Positions 7,660 through 15,714 of a DNA stretch of 64,000 nt are shown here, piece after piece; positions within the stretch are counted from its first letter, which is position 1; every line of letters begins with the position of its first letter. The notes below the pieces were generated by a model. That model was not told where the DNA came from. It made no database searches and saw nothing but the letters and a program-made list of their open reading frames with translations. The stretch is from Candidatus Tiamatella incendiivivens (GTDB taxonomy: Archaea > Thermoproteota > Thermoprotei_A > Sulfolobales > Acidilobaceae). Both the position numbers and the translations under genes were made by a program. The stretch lies in the NCBI GenBank assembly GCA_015522635.1, contig WALW01000007.1, positions 1-64,000 on the forward strand, given 5' to 3'.

Positions 7660-8691
7660 ATGGGGAATCAAACCATTTACCTTGTTTACTTAGACTTCCT
7701 CATTACGATAATAGGTGCTTTTGCTATATACTCGACGAACTTCATAGCATATACTAATACGGTTTTTATATTTGGAACTATTTATGGCATCGTTATAGTC
7801 ACACGTGGATTCATGCCATTACTGATTTATAGTGAAAGGCTTTTCAAGACAATGCCGTTCGTCCACCTACTTTTCCTGTTCCTAACAATCACGTTAGCTT
7901 TACTTCTCAACAACATCACAATCTACCTTATGGGAATATCAGTCTCTGCGTTACTCGGAATTTATACCGGAGGCTACATATACAATCTAGAGGTGAGCTG
8001 GTCTAAACACCTAAGAGATCCGTCAAAATTCTTTTCACTAATCTCAGGTGCTGAGGCCGTTGCGTTCTTCGTTGCGCCGATACTCACATATATAACGCCG
8101 AATAAGATAGTCTTCCTCGCAGTCCTATCAGTGTCCACGGCATTCGGACTCATTCTCCTCTTCTATTTTGCTCGTCTTGGTGGTGCTGAAATAAAACCTA
8201 GATTCTTCTCCGGGGAACTAGCGTTGATTAGGAATGTTGCTCCTCTTGCAATATTGGCAGCTTTAAACTGGTTCTTACAGTACCTCTGGATGGGAATGGT
8301 GTTTGAGCTTGGAGCTAGACAAGGCATATCGGGTTTCCTAGTGTTTGTAGCGGTTGAACTCGAAACAGCCACGTATATGGCTATCCAGTTTATTATCAGT
8401 AGGAGGGGTCTTAAGAAGCTAGCAAGTATGAGGTCAGTTTCTATGTTAATGGCTGTCTATGCTCTAGTTGTGATATCGTTTGCTTCTCTTATTATCGTTA
8501 AGATAGACTCGAGTATATTCTTCCTTATTTTACTTGCTTTAGCAGCTTCGTCAAGCCCGCTTGAGCCTCTTATTAATACACTTGTCTCGTTTACTGATCG
8601 TGCTCCTGAGATCTCTACTATTGTCTTAAGCTTTAACTACATAGGAGGCGGGATTGGCTATACATTATCCTCGCTTCTACTCAGAATCTAA
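7660..8691 (+). CDS. Multi-pass membrane transporter, MFS-like
   Basis: A 343-residue hydrophobic protein with about ten membrane segments (for example YLVYLDFLITIIGAFAIY, FVHLLFLFLTITLALLL, VAPLAILAALNWFLQYLW, FIGL-like helices near the end). Short basic loops such as SRRGLKKLASMRS fit the cytoplasmic face. It is shorter than a 12-helix MFS protein and lacks the loop 2-3 signature, so the family call is tentative. The start is ATG 7660: the upstream in-frame ATG at 7648 meets a stop after three codons. Substrate unknown. Confidence 0.6.
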   Translation: MGNQTIYLVYLDFLITIIGAFAIYSTNFIAYTNTVFIFGTIYGIVIVTRGFMPLLIYSERLFKTMPFVHLLFLFLTITLALLLNNITIYLMGISVSALLGIYTGGYIYNLEVSWSKHLRDPSKFFSLISGAEAVAFFVAPILTYITPNKIVFLAVLSVSTAFGLILLFYFARLGGAEIKPRFFSGELALIRNVAPLAILAALNWFLQYLWMGMVFELGARQGISGFLVFVAVELETATYMAIQFIISRRGLKKLASMRSVSMLMAVYALVVISFASLIIVKIDSSIFFLILLALAASSSPLEPLINTLVSFTDRAPEISTIVLSFNYIGGGIGYTLSSLLLRI

Positions 8692-8965
8692 CTACTCTCT
8701 TTGTCTTTCCCTCATTATTATCATTTCTGGGTCAAAGCTTGATTATGATTTCATTTCTCCAGATATTGTTAGTGTTAGTGAGTTGGAACAGGATAGCGGG
8801 CTCCTGATTCTGCAAACTGTAACTGTAAATACAATTGTCCCAGAACCCCATAGGAAATAGAACGAATCTAAATAGGATTTATACCCGCTAGGTTAATTGG
8901 ATATAGCACTCTTATATTTGACTAGGTTTTGCTCTTATACCCATGGTATCGCTTTTTAGGCTTTC

Positions 8966-9236
8966 ATGTTGATTTATGTTACCGGTGTTGTGTTTTTGTC
9001 ACGGGAAGCTGTAGTTAGGGTTCGGGTTCCCTCTTATTATGCTGGTAGGGTTGAGGAGGAGGTTAGGCTGGCCTACGCTATTGATCTTTTCCTGCGTGGA
9101 GTTGTGAGTGTTGAGCGTGCCGCGGAGCTGGCTGGTTTACCGCTCTACAACTTCCTAGTTGAACTGCGCAGAAGGGGGAATCTACGCTTACTCCTATAGT
9201 GACGAGGAGTTCCGGAATGAGCTAGGGATTGAGTAG
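8966..9236 (+). pseudogene. UPF0175 antitoxin-like gene with a frameshift in a G5 run
   Basis: The first frame gives VVRVRVPSYYAGRVEEEVRL, then AIDLFLRGVVSVERAAELAG and LPLYNFLVELRRRG, a good UPF0175 match. It then stops early at 9199. Removing one base from the GGGGG at 9174-9178 continues as GIYAYSYSDEEFRNELGIE to a stop at 9234-9236, the expected C-terminus of this family. The true start is probably TTG 8996 rather than ATG 8966. The stop overlaps the start of the DUF3368-like remnant, so the pair was a normal antitoxin-toxin operon. Confidence 0.75.
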
Positions 9237-9520
9237 CAAGTCAGCTGAATGCATAGTGCTGAACTCAAGCCCCATTATAGCTCTCGCAGCCATAAACCTA
9301 CTAGAAAGCTTAATAGAACTGTTTCCAAAGATTATTGTGTCTACTGCAGTCTACGAGAAGGTCACAGTCAAAGGAAGTGTTTATGGATAATGGAATCTGT
9401 CTAAGTGTTTAAAGATCGCTGAGGGAGATAGAAAATGTAAGGCACTGGAAATTAACCCTTAAAGGGATAACGTTAATGTTGGAAACTGGGATAGGAGTCT
9501 TATCTTAGAGTTGAAGATAT
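9229..9520 (+). pseudogene. DUF3368 PIN-like toxin remnant
   Basis: From TTG 9229 the frame encodes IVLNSSPIIALAAINLLESL, then ELFPKIIVSTAVYEKVTVKG, the typical N-terminal half of DUF3368 (a PIN-related nuclease family), and stops at 9390. Downstream, pieces of the family's C-terminus survive in other frames: EGDRKCKALEI near 9421-9455 and GITLMLETGIGVLS near 9473-9520, resembling the usual DxRKAxxLA and xIGTLGVLL blocks. The middle is deleted, so the toxin is inactive. Confidence 0.7.
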
Positions 9521-9547
9521 AAAGCATTGTATTTGGAATGATATTGT

Positions 9548-9802
9548 TTGGCGGTGGCTAGTATGGTTCTTTTGCCTGGTTATAAGTGGCTTGAAATAGT
9601 GTCTGGTAGACGTGGCGGCAGACCTACTGTGAAGGGTACAAGGATATCTGTTGACGATATTCTAGACATGCTCGCGGCTGGCTGGAAACCCGAGGAGGTT
9701 GCTGAGGAATTCGATATTCCGTTGGAGGCTGTGTATGAAGCATTGAGGTTTGCATCTAAGGCTCTAAAGAGGGTTACAGTGGTTGCTGAGGCTTCTAGCT
9801 GA
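9548..9802 (+). CDS. DUF433-family antitoxin
   Basis: An 84-residue DUF433 protein. The family core is seen in GGRPTVKGTRISVDDILDML, then AAGWKPEEVAEEFDIPLEAVYEALRFA, a winged-helix-like DNA-binding fold. These proteins pair with DUF5615 PIN-like toxins, and one follows with a 20-base overlap. The start may be TTG 9548 or ATG 9563. It probably represses its own operon and neutralises the toxin. Confidence 0.85.
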   Translation: MAVASMVLLPGYKWLEIVSGRRGGRPTVKGTRISVDDILDMLAAGWKPEEVAEEFDIPLEAVYEALRFASKALKRVTVVAEASS

Positions 9803-10136
9803 TGAGAACATACCTAAAAAGCTGGTAATCTCCTTGAAGCGGTATGGCGTGAATGTTGCTCGTTTACAGGACCTGGGTACCCGAGGTATTAGTGATAGGG
9901 AACTAGCCAATATAGCAAACGAACTTGAGAGAACAATATTAACAAGAGACGCTGACTTTACAGAACCAAGCCTCTTACCTCTGATAAGGCATGGAGTAAT
10001 CTACATCTCCTATCAGCCGCCTAGGAAAGAAATACAAGGACTAGCCGAGAGAATAGCCTCTATAGCTAACCAGCTAGAACCTAAGCCTGAGCTACTCATA
10101 ATCATAGACCATAAATATATAGAAATCTATGACTAG
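9783..10136 (+). CDS. DUF5615 PIN-like toxin
   Basis: A 117-residue Mut7-C/DUF5615-type PIN-like domain. It has LLADENIPKKLVISLKRYGV, LQDLGTRGISDRELANIA, TILTRDADF and GVIYI, matching the family's conserved D-E-N, G-x-x-D and T-x-D-x-D-F blocks. It is read from TTG 9783 inside the end of the DUF433 gene, so translation is coupled. Predicted ribonuclease toxin; target unknown. It looks intact, unlike the adjacent UPF0175/DUF3368 module. Confidence 0.85.
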   Translation: MLRLLADENIPKKLVISLKRYGVNVARLQDLGTRGISDRELANIANELERTILTRDADFTEPSLLPLIRHGVIYISYQPPRKEIQGLAERIASIANQLEPKPELLIIIDHKYIEIYD

Positions 10137-10341
10137 CATCTACATCAACGGTTTACTACTCTAAATGTAGAAGTCTAAATTTTATGTAATAACCATGATT
10201 TCATAGCTAAACTACAGGCTAGTGGCCATATAATTAGGGTTGGCAACCATACAACTCCATTATTTTATTTTAAGAAACAAATCACGGAGGAGAAGCGTAT
10301 CTTGTGGAATATGGAAAAATATACTAAAAACTATGTATGAG

Positions 10342-10419
10342 TGGCGGGCCCGCCGGGATTTGAACCCGGGACCCCCGGCTCCGGAGGCCGGTGCCCTATC
10401 CTGGCTAGGCCACGGGCCC
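10342..10419 (-). tRNA. tRNA-Arg (anticodon CCG)
   Basis: On the minus strand the acceptor GGGCCCG pairs with CGGGCCC. The D-arm is GCCTAGCCAGGATAGGGC, the anticodon stem CCGGC/GCCGG encloses loop CTCCGGA (anticodon CCG), and the T-arm is CCGGG-TTCAAAT-CCCGG. G73 is followed by an encoded CCA (10342-10344). No intron is seen. Its anticodon-to-T-arm segment recurs at 6375-6411. Confidence 0.95.
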
Positions 10420-10498
10420 ACTCGTATTAACTTGGTTTCTTTGGATGGTTAATAATAGAGCGCTGGTTATTCTGATTTATCTGTTTAGAAATGTTGTT

Positions 10499-11854
10499 TC
10501 ATAGATTATGTGGCTTTCCTAGTGTGATTATGTTCTTGTAGTTGTCGTCGTTTTGTATGTATGTTGTGGTGTCAATGATTAGCGGATTTTCTCTCTTAGT
10601 TATCTCCTTTATTTGGGTTGTTTTGAGGTCTTTGTATTGGCTGTGTCTTGTTAGAACTAGTATTATCTCAGCGTTTTCGAGGGCTTTTTCTAAATCGCTT
10701 GTTAATGGTATGTGTAGATTCTCTAGTATGGGATCATGCTTAACATATGGATCGTGGGCTATGATTTCCTGGTAGCCTCTGGCTTTGAGTATTCCCAGAA
10801 TGTCATATGTTGGCGAGAGTCTCGTATCATCTACGTTGCCTCGGAATGCTACTCCTAGTACGGCTACTTTACTCGATGGGGGGATCCCTATTTTTCTACG
10901 GTATTCTTCTAGCAGGTTGGCAATGGTTAACGGCATATTCTCGTTTATCTGTCTTCCAGTAATGGTTAGTTTCATGATGTATTTTCTTTCGAGGAGGCTA
11001 TTTGCTAGATAGTATGGGTATATAGGTATGCAGTATCCCCCGACACCTGGTCCGGGGAGGTGTATGTGGGAGTATGGTTGGGTGTTAGCTGCTTCACATG
11101 CTTCGTAGAAGTCTATGCCTAAATTCATTGCAGCTAATGCCAGTTCGTTTGCGAGTGCAATGTTGACGTCTCTATATATTCCCTCAGCTAGCTTCTCGAA
11201 TTCCGCTGTCATAGGCCGGCCTACGCGTAGAACTCCCTTCCCAGCTATTTTCTCGTATAATTTTGATACGAGCTCTAGGCTCTTCTCATCTATTCCTGAA
11301 ACTATTTTAAGGTATCTATCTTCTATGTCCTCAACCGCCCTTCCAACGTATACCCTCTCTGGACTGTACGCAAGGTAGAAATTTCTCCCTGCTTTTAAAC
11401 TGCTAGCCTCCTCAAGAACAGGCTTGGCTTTATATTCAGTGGATCCTGGGGGTACGCTGGACTCTATTATTACTAGGTCTCCCTCTTTCAACCCTTTTCC
11501 TATGTCTCTCAGAGTAGCTGTCCACGAATCATAGTTTACATCTTTTGTTATCCAGTCAAGGTATACTGGAACAGTTACTACTTTAACCACGGAATCGGCG
11601 GACGCTTTAACACCGTCAGTAGTTAATAATAGCCTGTCTTCCTCAATGCCCGTTCTAATAGCGTCTTTTATTTTCTCCTCAATAACATCCTGTGCTCCTT
11701 GCCTGATCTTTTCCAGTTTATCGTGATCTATATCAACGCCGATTACCTTCAACCCTTTCCTCAGGTATACTGCTATGAGCGCCAATCCGACGTATCCTGT
11801 CCCGTAAACGGCTATCCATCCTTTGCCATCGAACACTTTGTCTACTGCATCCAC
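10499..11854 (-). CDS. UDP-sugar/GDP-mannose dehydrogenase family (WecC-type)
   Basis: A nucleotide-sugar dehydrogenase performing two NAD-dependent oxidations of a UDP-hexose or UDP-HexNAc to the uronic acid. The Rossmann motif is WIAVYGTGYVGLALIAVYLR. The central helix has FEKLAEGIYRDVNIALANEL and the catalytic Cys lies in GPGVGGYCIPIYPYYL. The C-terminal domain has VAVLGVAFRGNVDDTRLSPT. I place the start at GTG 11854, where GGGAGGTG sits seven bases upstream; longer starts at 11878 and 11905 would overlap the acyltransferase more. It follows the acyltransferase in one operon, consistent with making an acylated amino-uronic acid for S-layer glycans. Confidence 0.85.
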   Translation of the reverse strand: MDAVDKVFDGKGWIAVYGTGYVGLALIAVYLRKGLKVIGVDIDHDKLEKIRQGAQDVIEEKIKDAIRTGIEEDRLLLTTDGVKASADSVVKVVTVPVYLDWITKDVNYDSWTATLRDIGKGLKEGDLVIIESSVPPGSTEYKAKPVLEEASSLKAGRNFYLAYSPERVYVGRAVEDIEDRYLKIVSGIDEKSLELVSKLYEKIAGKGVLRVGRPMTAEFEKLAEGIYRDVNIALANELALAAMNLGIDFYEACEAANTQPYSHIHLPGPGVGGYCIPIYPYYLANSLLERKYIMKLTITGRQINENMPLTIANLLEEYRRKIGIPPSSKVAVLGVAFRGNVDDTRLSPTYDILGILKARGYQEIIAHDPYVKHDPILENLHIPLTSDLEKALENAEIILVLTRHSQYKDLKTTQIKEITKRENPLIIDTTTYIQNDDNYKNIITLGKPHNL

Positions 11855-12567
11855 GTCTGAACACCTCCCTCTTCCCATTCTCTCTTCTTTCTCTCGAATT
11901 CCCATCTATCAGATACGATTCTGGCAGGAACTCCGGCAACCACACTTTCACTGGGAACGTCTCTAGTTACGATGCTTCCCGCAGCCACTATAGAGTGCCT
12001 ACCGATTTTTACACCGGCTATTAATATGGCGTTTGCACCTATAGCTGCTCCTTCTTCTATATAGACTCCTATAAGCTTCTTTGACATGGGATACCGGTCG
12101 TTAGTGACTAATGCGAAGGGCCCTAGGAAGACATTGTCCTCTATAATGCTCTCGGGGGGAATATAGACTCCTGATTCTATCCTGACGTTATTTCCTATTC
12201 TAACCCTTCCATCTATAACGCTTGATGAACCTATGACTGTATTGTCCCCTATTCTAACGTTCTCTCTTATGAGGACGTTATGCCCTGTCTCAACACTATT
12301 TCCTATAACGGTTCCCTCGTAAATACTCGTACCCGGGCGTATGTGAACTTTAGATCCCAGAATAGATCCATCGCTAACCGCATCCAAGGCCTCCAAGTAT
12401 AAGTTATTATCTCCTACTTCGAGACCCCGGATCTTCGATCTAATAGGATAGCCTATGATTGTATTGATGTCTACGATGGATCCTTGGCCGATTACTGATT
12501 CGCCTAAAACCACTGCAGACTCGGCCAATAGGACTTTGTCGATCCTAGCCTTCTTTGAAACATACAA
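11842..12567 (-). CDS. Left-handed beta-helix acyltransferase (hexapeptide repeat)
   Basis: A 241-residue trimeric acyltransferase with around ten hexapeptide turns such as VLGESVIGQGSIVDINTIIG, IGNNVRIESGVYI and IGANAILIAGVKIG. The C-terminal cap IVTRDVPSESVVAGVPARIV is typical of sugar O- or N-acetyltransferases. The likely product is an N-acetylated nucleotide sugar in the WlbB/PglD manner; the exact substrate is not clear. It starts at TTG 12567 and precedes the sugar dehydrogenase with a short overlap, so both probably act in surface glycan synthesis. Confidence 0.82.
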   Translation of the reverse strand: MYVSKKARIDKVLLAESAVVLGESVIGQGSIVDINTIIGYPIRSKIRGLEVGDNNLYLEALDAVSDGSILGSKVHIRPGTSIYEGTVIGNSVETGHNVLIRENVRIGDNTVIGSSSVIDGRVRIGNNVRIESGVYIPPESIIEDNVFLGPFALVTNDRYPMSKKLIGVYIEEGAAIGANAILIAGVKIGRHSIVAAGSIVTRDVPSESVVAGVPARIVSDRWEFERKKREWEEGGVQTWMQ

Positions 12568-12680
12568 ACCTTGTACACCTACTATAACAAGAATGAGATG
12601 GGTAGATAATTATCTTATACTACTTCCGTCGAGTAAATGTATAAGTCTCCTAGTTACTCAAGTGATGCTTATGGGGTTAG

Positions 12681-13271
12681 ATGATGAGGCGGTTGATAAA
12701 GAGGGCTAGCTCTAATAGCTGGGAGGAGTTATGTATACCATTGGATGACCGGTTAAAAGAGCTCCTCAAATATTACCTGAACTCTACTGATGAAGGCGAA
12801 AAAGGGAAGTCGGTACTTGATTTACTGGAGAAAGGCTACAGATATTGGTTACTTGAGAAGAATTACGGGGAGGAGAAGGTTGGGGATAGGGAGAACTGGG
12901 ATCCGGTTTACTGGAGTATGAAGCTGGCTTCAGGATTTGCTTTCTACAAGATAAGGCTGAGAGATGCTATTGAGGAATTGAAGAAGTTAACAATGTCCTT
13001 GAGCGGTGTACTGGGAGATCTAAAGCTCTGCTATGATAAGCCGGAAACAGTGAGAAGGGATCCTAGTTTTGGCAGGCGAATAGAGGAATACCAGAGGGAA
13101 GTCAATGCATATGTTGAGAAGTTCATAACAGCCCTAAGAGAAGACGTGGATTCCTCCGAAAGGTATGTCGAAGACGAAGAAAAATTCCTAGATGAACTAG
13201 AGTCCCTCATAAAGGACTATAGAAAACTACTTAGAGAAAAGAAATTAACGTCAAAAACGCATTCTAGCTAA
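12681..13271 (+). CDS. Hypothetical charged helical protein
   Basis: A 196-residue protein, rich in Lys, Glu and Arg. The first third includes LDDRLKELLKYYLNSTDEGE and a short Trp/Tyr motif (GYRYWLLEKNYGEEK). The last third looks like a coiled coil (FITALREDVDSSERYVEDEE and SLIKDYRKLLREKK). No signal peptide or membrane segment is seen. I recognise no family. It stands alone, divergent from the acyltransferase and convergent with the ion carrier. Confidence 0.6.
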   Translation: MMRRLIKRASSNSWEELCIPLDDRLKELLKYYLNSTDEGEKGKSVLDLLEKGYRYWLLEKNYGEEKVGDRENWDPVYWSMKLASGFAFYKIRLRDAIEELKKLTMSLSGVLGDLKLCYDKPETVRRDPSFGRRIEEYQREVNAYVEKFITALREDVDSSERYVEDEEKFLDELESLIKDYRKLLREKKLTSKTHSS

Positions 13272-13278
13272 TTCGCGT

Positions 13279-14385
13279 CTAACCTAGTATGAACGTTATA
13301 ATGATGTAACCCGTTATCGTTATTGTACTAGAGAAAACTAGGCTTTTCCTAACATAAGCCTTCCAACTGACGTTACTTAACCTTAATCCAATAAGATTGG
13401 CTAGGCTTCCTATGGGAGTAAGGTATCCAGCGATATTTGCACTTACAATCAAACTGTTCCATTGCTGTGTTATTTTTGTAAGGAAAATAGTTGTGGGAAC
13501 ATTACTGATTACTTGTGAAAAAGCGAGTGTTCCTAGGTAAATTAGGCTTCTATTGGTTACTGGATGAATTAAGTGTTTAGATAAAATAAGTGCTAGCGAG
13601 TTGAAGTCTAGGAATAGGAATATGAATAGAAGAGCAAGGGCCCAGTCAACAGAATATACGATGTACCTGTCGACTAGGACGAATATACCTAGTGCTAAAA
13701 GAAAAGCATATGAACCATATCCTTCATTAGACAAAGCAATGCCTAATAGCAGTAAAAGTAGAGTTGTATATCCTGTAGTACTGGAGATTTTCACCTTAGG
13801 ATAACTCGCTACCCTCTCTAATCGTTTTCTCCCTATTTCTAGGTAGACCACTAATAACAATATGAGTGTCGCTATAGCAAAAACTACAGATGAAACTTCT
13901 ATGAAACCGGTAAAAGACACATTATAGTATTGCCAAATAATGATATTCTGAGGGTTGCTGAACGGAAATAAAATCGAACCCGTGTTTGCAGCAATCAATC
14001 CCAGAACAACTATAGAAACAGGGTTCCATCCAGAGATTTCCGACAACTTTAAACCTACAGGAATCATTACGAGTACAGCTCCATCATTAGTTGCCATCGC
14101 TGAGAGAACAATAGTGGATAGAAGGTAGAATAATAGAACACTAAATCCGTCTGCCTTACCCTTTGCACGTATCCACTGAGCTAACCTTGTATTTAGACCG
14201 CTTATAACGAATCCTCTCGAGATAAGTAAGAAAAACAGGATGGTTGAAAGCGACTTTATATCTAGTAGACGTGGAACATCATAGAGACTTGAACTTGAAC
14301 ATTTAAGCAAAATGGGTGTTGCAATAATAGCTATTGAAATAATTAAACTTCTAAAACCTATCGTCCGCTTAGTTATATTATGCAA
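13279..14385 (-). CDS. ArsB/CitM/NhaD-type ion transporter
   Basis: A 368-residue membrane protein with about ten helices, resembling the ion transporter (IT) superfamily of ArsB, CitM and SLC13 carriers. The diagnostic hairpin region ALSAMATNDGAVLVMIPVGL and the second-half counterpart LAFSQVISNVPTTIFLTKI with IGSLANLIGLRL are both present. Substrate may be an anion or sodium/proton exchange; the sequence does not decide. The start TTG 14385 overlaps the end of the upstream 155-residue gene by eight bases, so the two are co-translated. Confidence 0.78.
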   Translation of the reverse strand: MHNITKRTIGFRSLIISIAIIATPILLKCSSSSLYDVPRLLDIKSLSTILFFLLISRGFVISGLNTRLAQWIRAKGKADGFSVLLFYLLSTIVLSAMATNDGAVLVMIPVGLKLSEISGWNPVSIVVLGLIAANTGSILFPFSNPQNIIIWQYYNVSFTGFIEVSSVVFAIATLILLLVVYLEIGRKRLERVASYPKVKISSTTGYTTLLLLLLGIALSNEGYGSYAFLLALGIFVLVDRYIVYSVDWALALLFIFLFLDFNSLALILSKHLIHPVTNRSLIYLGTLAFSQVISNVPTTIFLTKITQQWNSLIVSANIAGYLTPIGSLANLIGLRLSNVSWKAYVRKSLVFSSTITITGYIIITFILG

Positions 14386-14845
14386 TTCTACTCGAAACCT
14401 CTGCAGTCAATCCACGATCCGAGACGACCTCGGAGCCATCCCTCGAAACTTTAATATGTGCCACAATAAATTTGCCCCAAGCTAAGGGGATAACCCAACA
14501 GTCTTCGGGTTCTCTAAATTCGGCAGCATCTAGAACTCTAAGCTCCTTGAACAATTCTTTTACCTTAACTGAAATAGCACCTTCATCTAAACCCGGAATA
14601 GCGGATACTGCAGGTCTGCCCTTAGGGGAGAATTCACTAGAATTCAAGTCAAAGTGTATTCTATCCAAAGCAAACCCGTTATAGAGAATGGGCACATCTA
14701 CACTAATACCATCAGGATGACGATGTACAATAAGAGGCCCGGGAATAATTAAGTTAATGAGTGAGGAAGCAGTCTCGATAGCTTTACTAGCCATCTCTTG
14801 GGAGACTGTATTAGGAACTGTTTCCCTTGAGGAGGGTTTAGGCAA
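14378..14845 (-). CDS. Hypothetical protein coupled to the ion transporter
   Basis: A 155-residue soluble protein with an N-terminal helix (MASKAIETASSLINLIIPGP), a central mixed region (VDVPILYNGFALDRIHFDLN, FSPKGRPAVS) and a closing strand with WVIPLAWGKFIVAHIKVS. No family is recognised. It overlaps the ArsB-like carrier by eight bases, which suggests a regulatory or partner role, but that is inference. The start is TTG 14845. Confidence 0.6.
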   Translation of the reverse strand: MPKPSSRETVPNTVSQEMASKAIETASSLINLIIPGPLIVHRHPDGISVDVPILYNGFALDRIHFDLNSSEFSPKGRPAVSAIPGLDEGAISVKVKELFKELRVLDAAEFREPEDCWVIPLAWGKFIVAHIKVSRDGSEVVSDRGLTAEVSSRIA

Positions 14846-14942
14846 TATTGTACACCGTATTTAGTACGTACGGGTATCGAATTATTTTAAGGATATAGGT
14901 GATAGTGTCCAGGGAAAATACGCAACCCTACCTTCAAGTTGA

Positions 14943-15545
14943 TCAATCTATAGTTAGAGAGGTGTTTAAGCATTTTACAATGTCTACTGTAAACTCTTTT
15001 TTAAATTGATTATCCATCTTATAGATTCCAGCATAAATTTTATCGAGAATCCTTATTATTTCATTCCCTTCGATCTCGGCTTCAATTTTGAAATACTTAA
15101 CATATCCTACTGGGCGGGGATTTGATAAGTCAAGGTTACGTATTAGAAAATGTGCTGATCTAATTTCATTTACATCACTATCATTAACTTCGTTTTCCAA
15201 TTTCTTATAAACTCGATCTCCCGGGGTTATGAGGGTTGCTAGTCTCAATCCAAGCAATTTTAAGGGATTTTTATTTCTCTTCACCGGTAGATTAGTAATT
15301 GCTTCATCCAAAGAGTTCCTCAGGTTTCTAAGATCGGTTAATTGGTTATATACATCGATTTTGCCTTTCAATATACAATCCACATTTCTTATGGACTCTA
15401 CATCATCGAGGAGGTTTTCAAGCCGCATTAACAGGAGTTTTCTGAAGCCTTTTTCCAAGCTACACCAGAACCTGGCATCTGCTCCAATCTTCTTATTCCC
15501 CAGAGCTAGAATATTATATGGTATTGCTACGGCAATCTTTTTCAA
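14943..15545 (-). CDS. Hypothetical protein
   Basis: A 200-residue, mostly helical, basic protein (SLEKGFRKLLLMRLENLLDD, LRNLRNSLDEAITNLPV) with a C-terminal alpha/beta part including VGYVKYFKIEAEIEGNEIIR. No signal peptide, membrane segment or known motif is seen. It is divergent from the peptide ABC operon, sharing a 169-base intergenic region, and ends before the 155-residue gene. It could be a regulator of the neighbouring operon, but no DNA-binding motif supports that. Confidence 0.55.
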   Translation of the reverse strand: MKKIAVAIPYNILALGNKKIGADARFWCSLEKGFRKLLLMRLENLLDDVESIRNVDCILKGKIDVYNQLTDLRNLRNSLDEAITNLPVKRNKNPLKLLGLRLATLITPGDRVYKKLENEVNDSDVNEIRSAHFLIRNLDLSNPRPVGYVKYFKIEAEIEGNEIIRILDKIYAGIYKMDNQFKKEFTVDIVKCLNTSLTID

Positions 15546-15631
15546 TCCAGCGAAATACCTCCACTTTAAGGTTATACTTTAATCAAAGTTTTTTAATCTT
15601 AATTTTAATATTGTATCAATAGAACTGTGAA

Positions 15632-15647
15632 CTGCAAAAATTATTTA
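15632..15647 (+). promoter_or_regulatory. Candidate TATA/BRE promoter of the peptide ABC operon
   Basis: GCAAAAATTATTTAAC lies about 70 bases before the TTG start of the binding-protein gene, in a form that fits a BRE plus TATA box. The start itself has GAAGGTGAT at 15700-15708, a good archaeal ribosome site. Confidence 0.3.
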
Positions 15648-15714
15648 ACTACTATCATATTATAGGTTATACATGCCAAGCTCTTTCTAGGAAACGTTAG
15701 AAGGTGATATAAAT

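Noticed and set aside
8654-8860. 68-codon frame after the MFS-like transporter
   Set aside because: Overlaps the transporter end in another frame and has no likeness to a family.
10240-10452. Plus-strand frame containing RRDLNPGPPAPEAGALSW
   Set aside because: It is the antisense of tRNA-Arg(CCG), a classic false gene.
12603-12614. Palindrome AGATAATTATCT between divergent genes
   Set aside because: Short and AT-only in its core; expected by chance.
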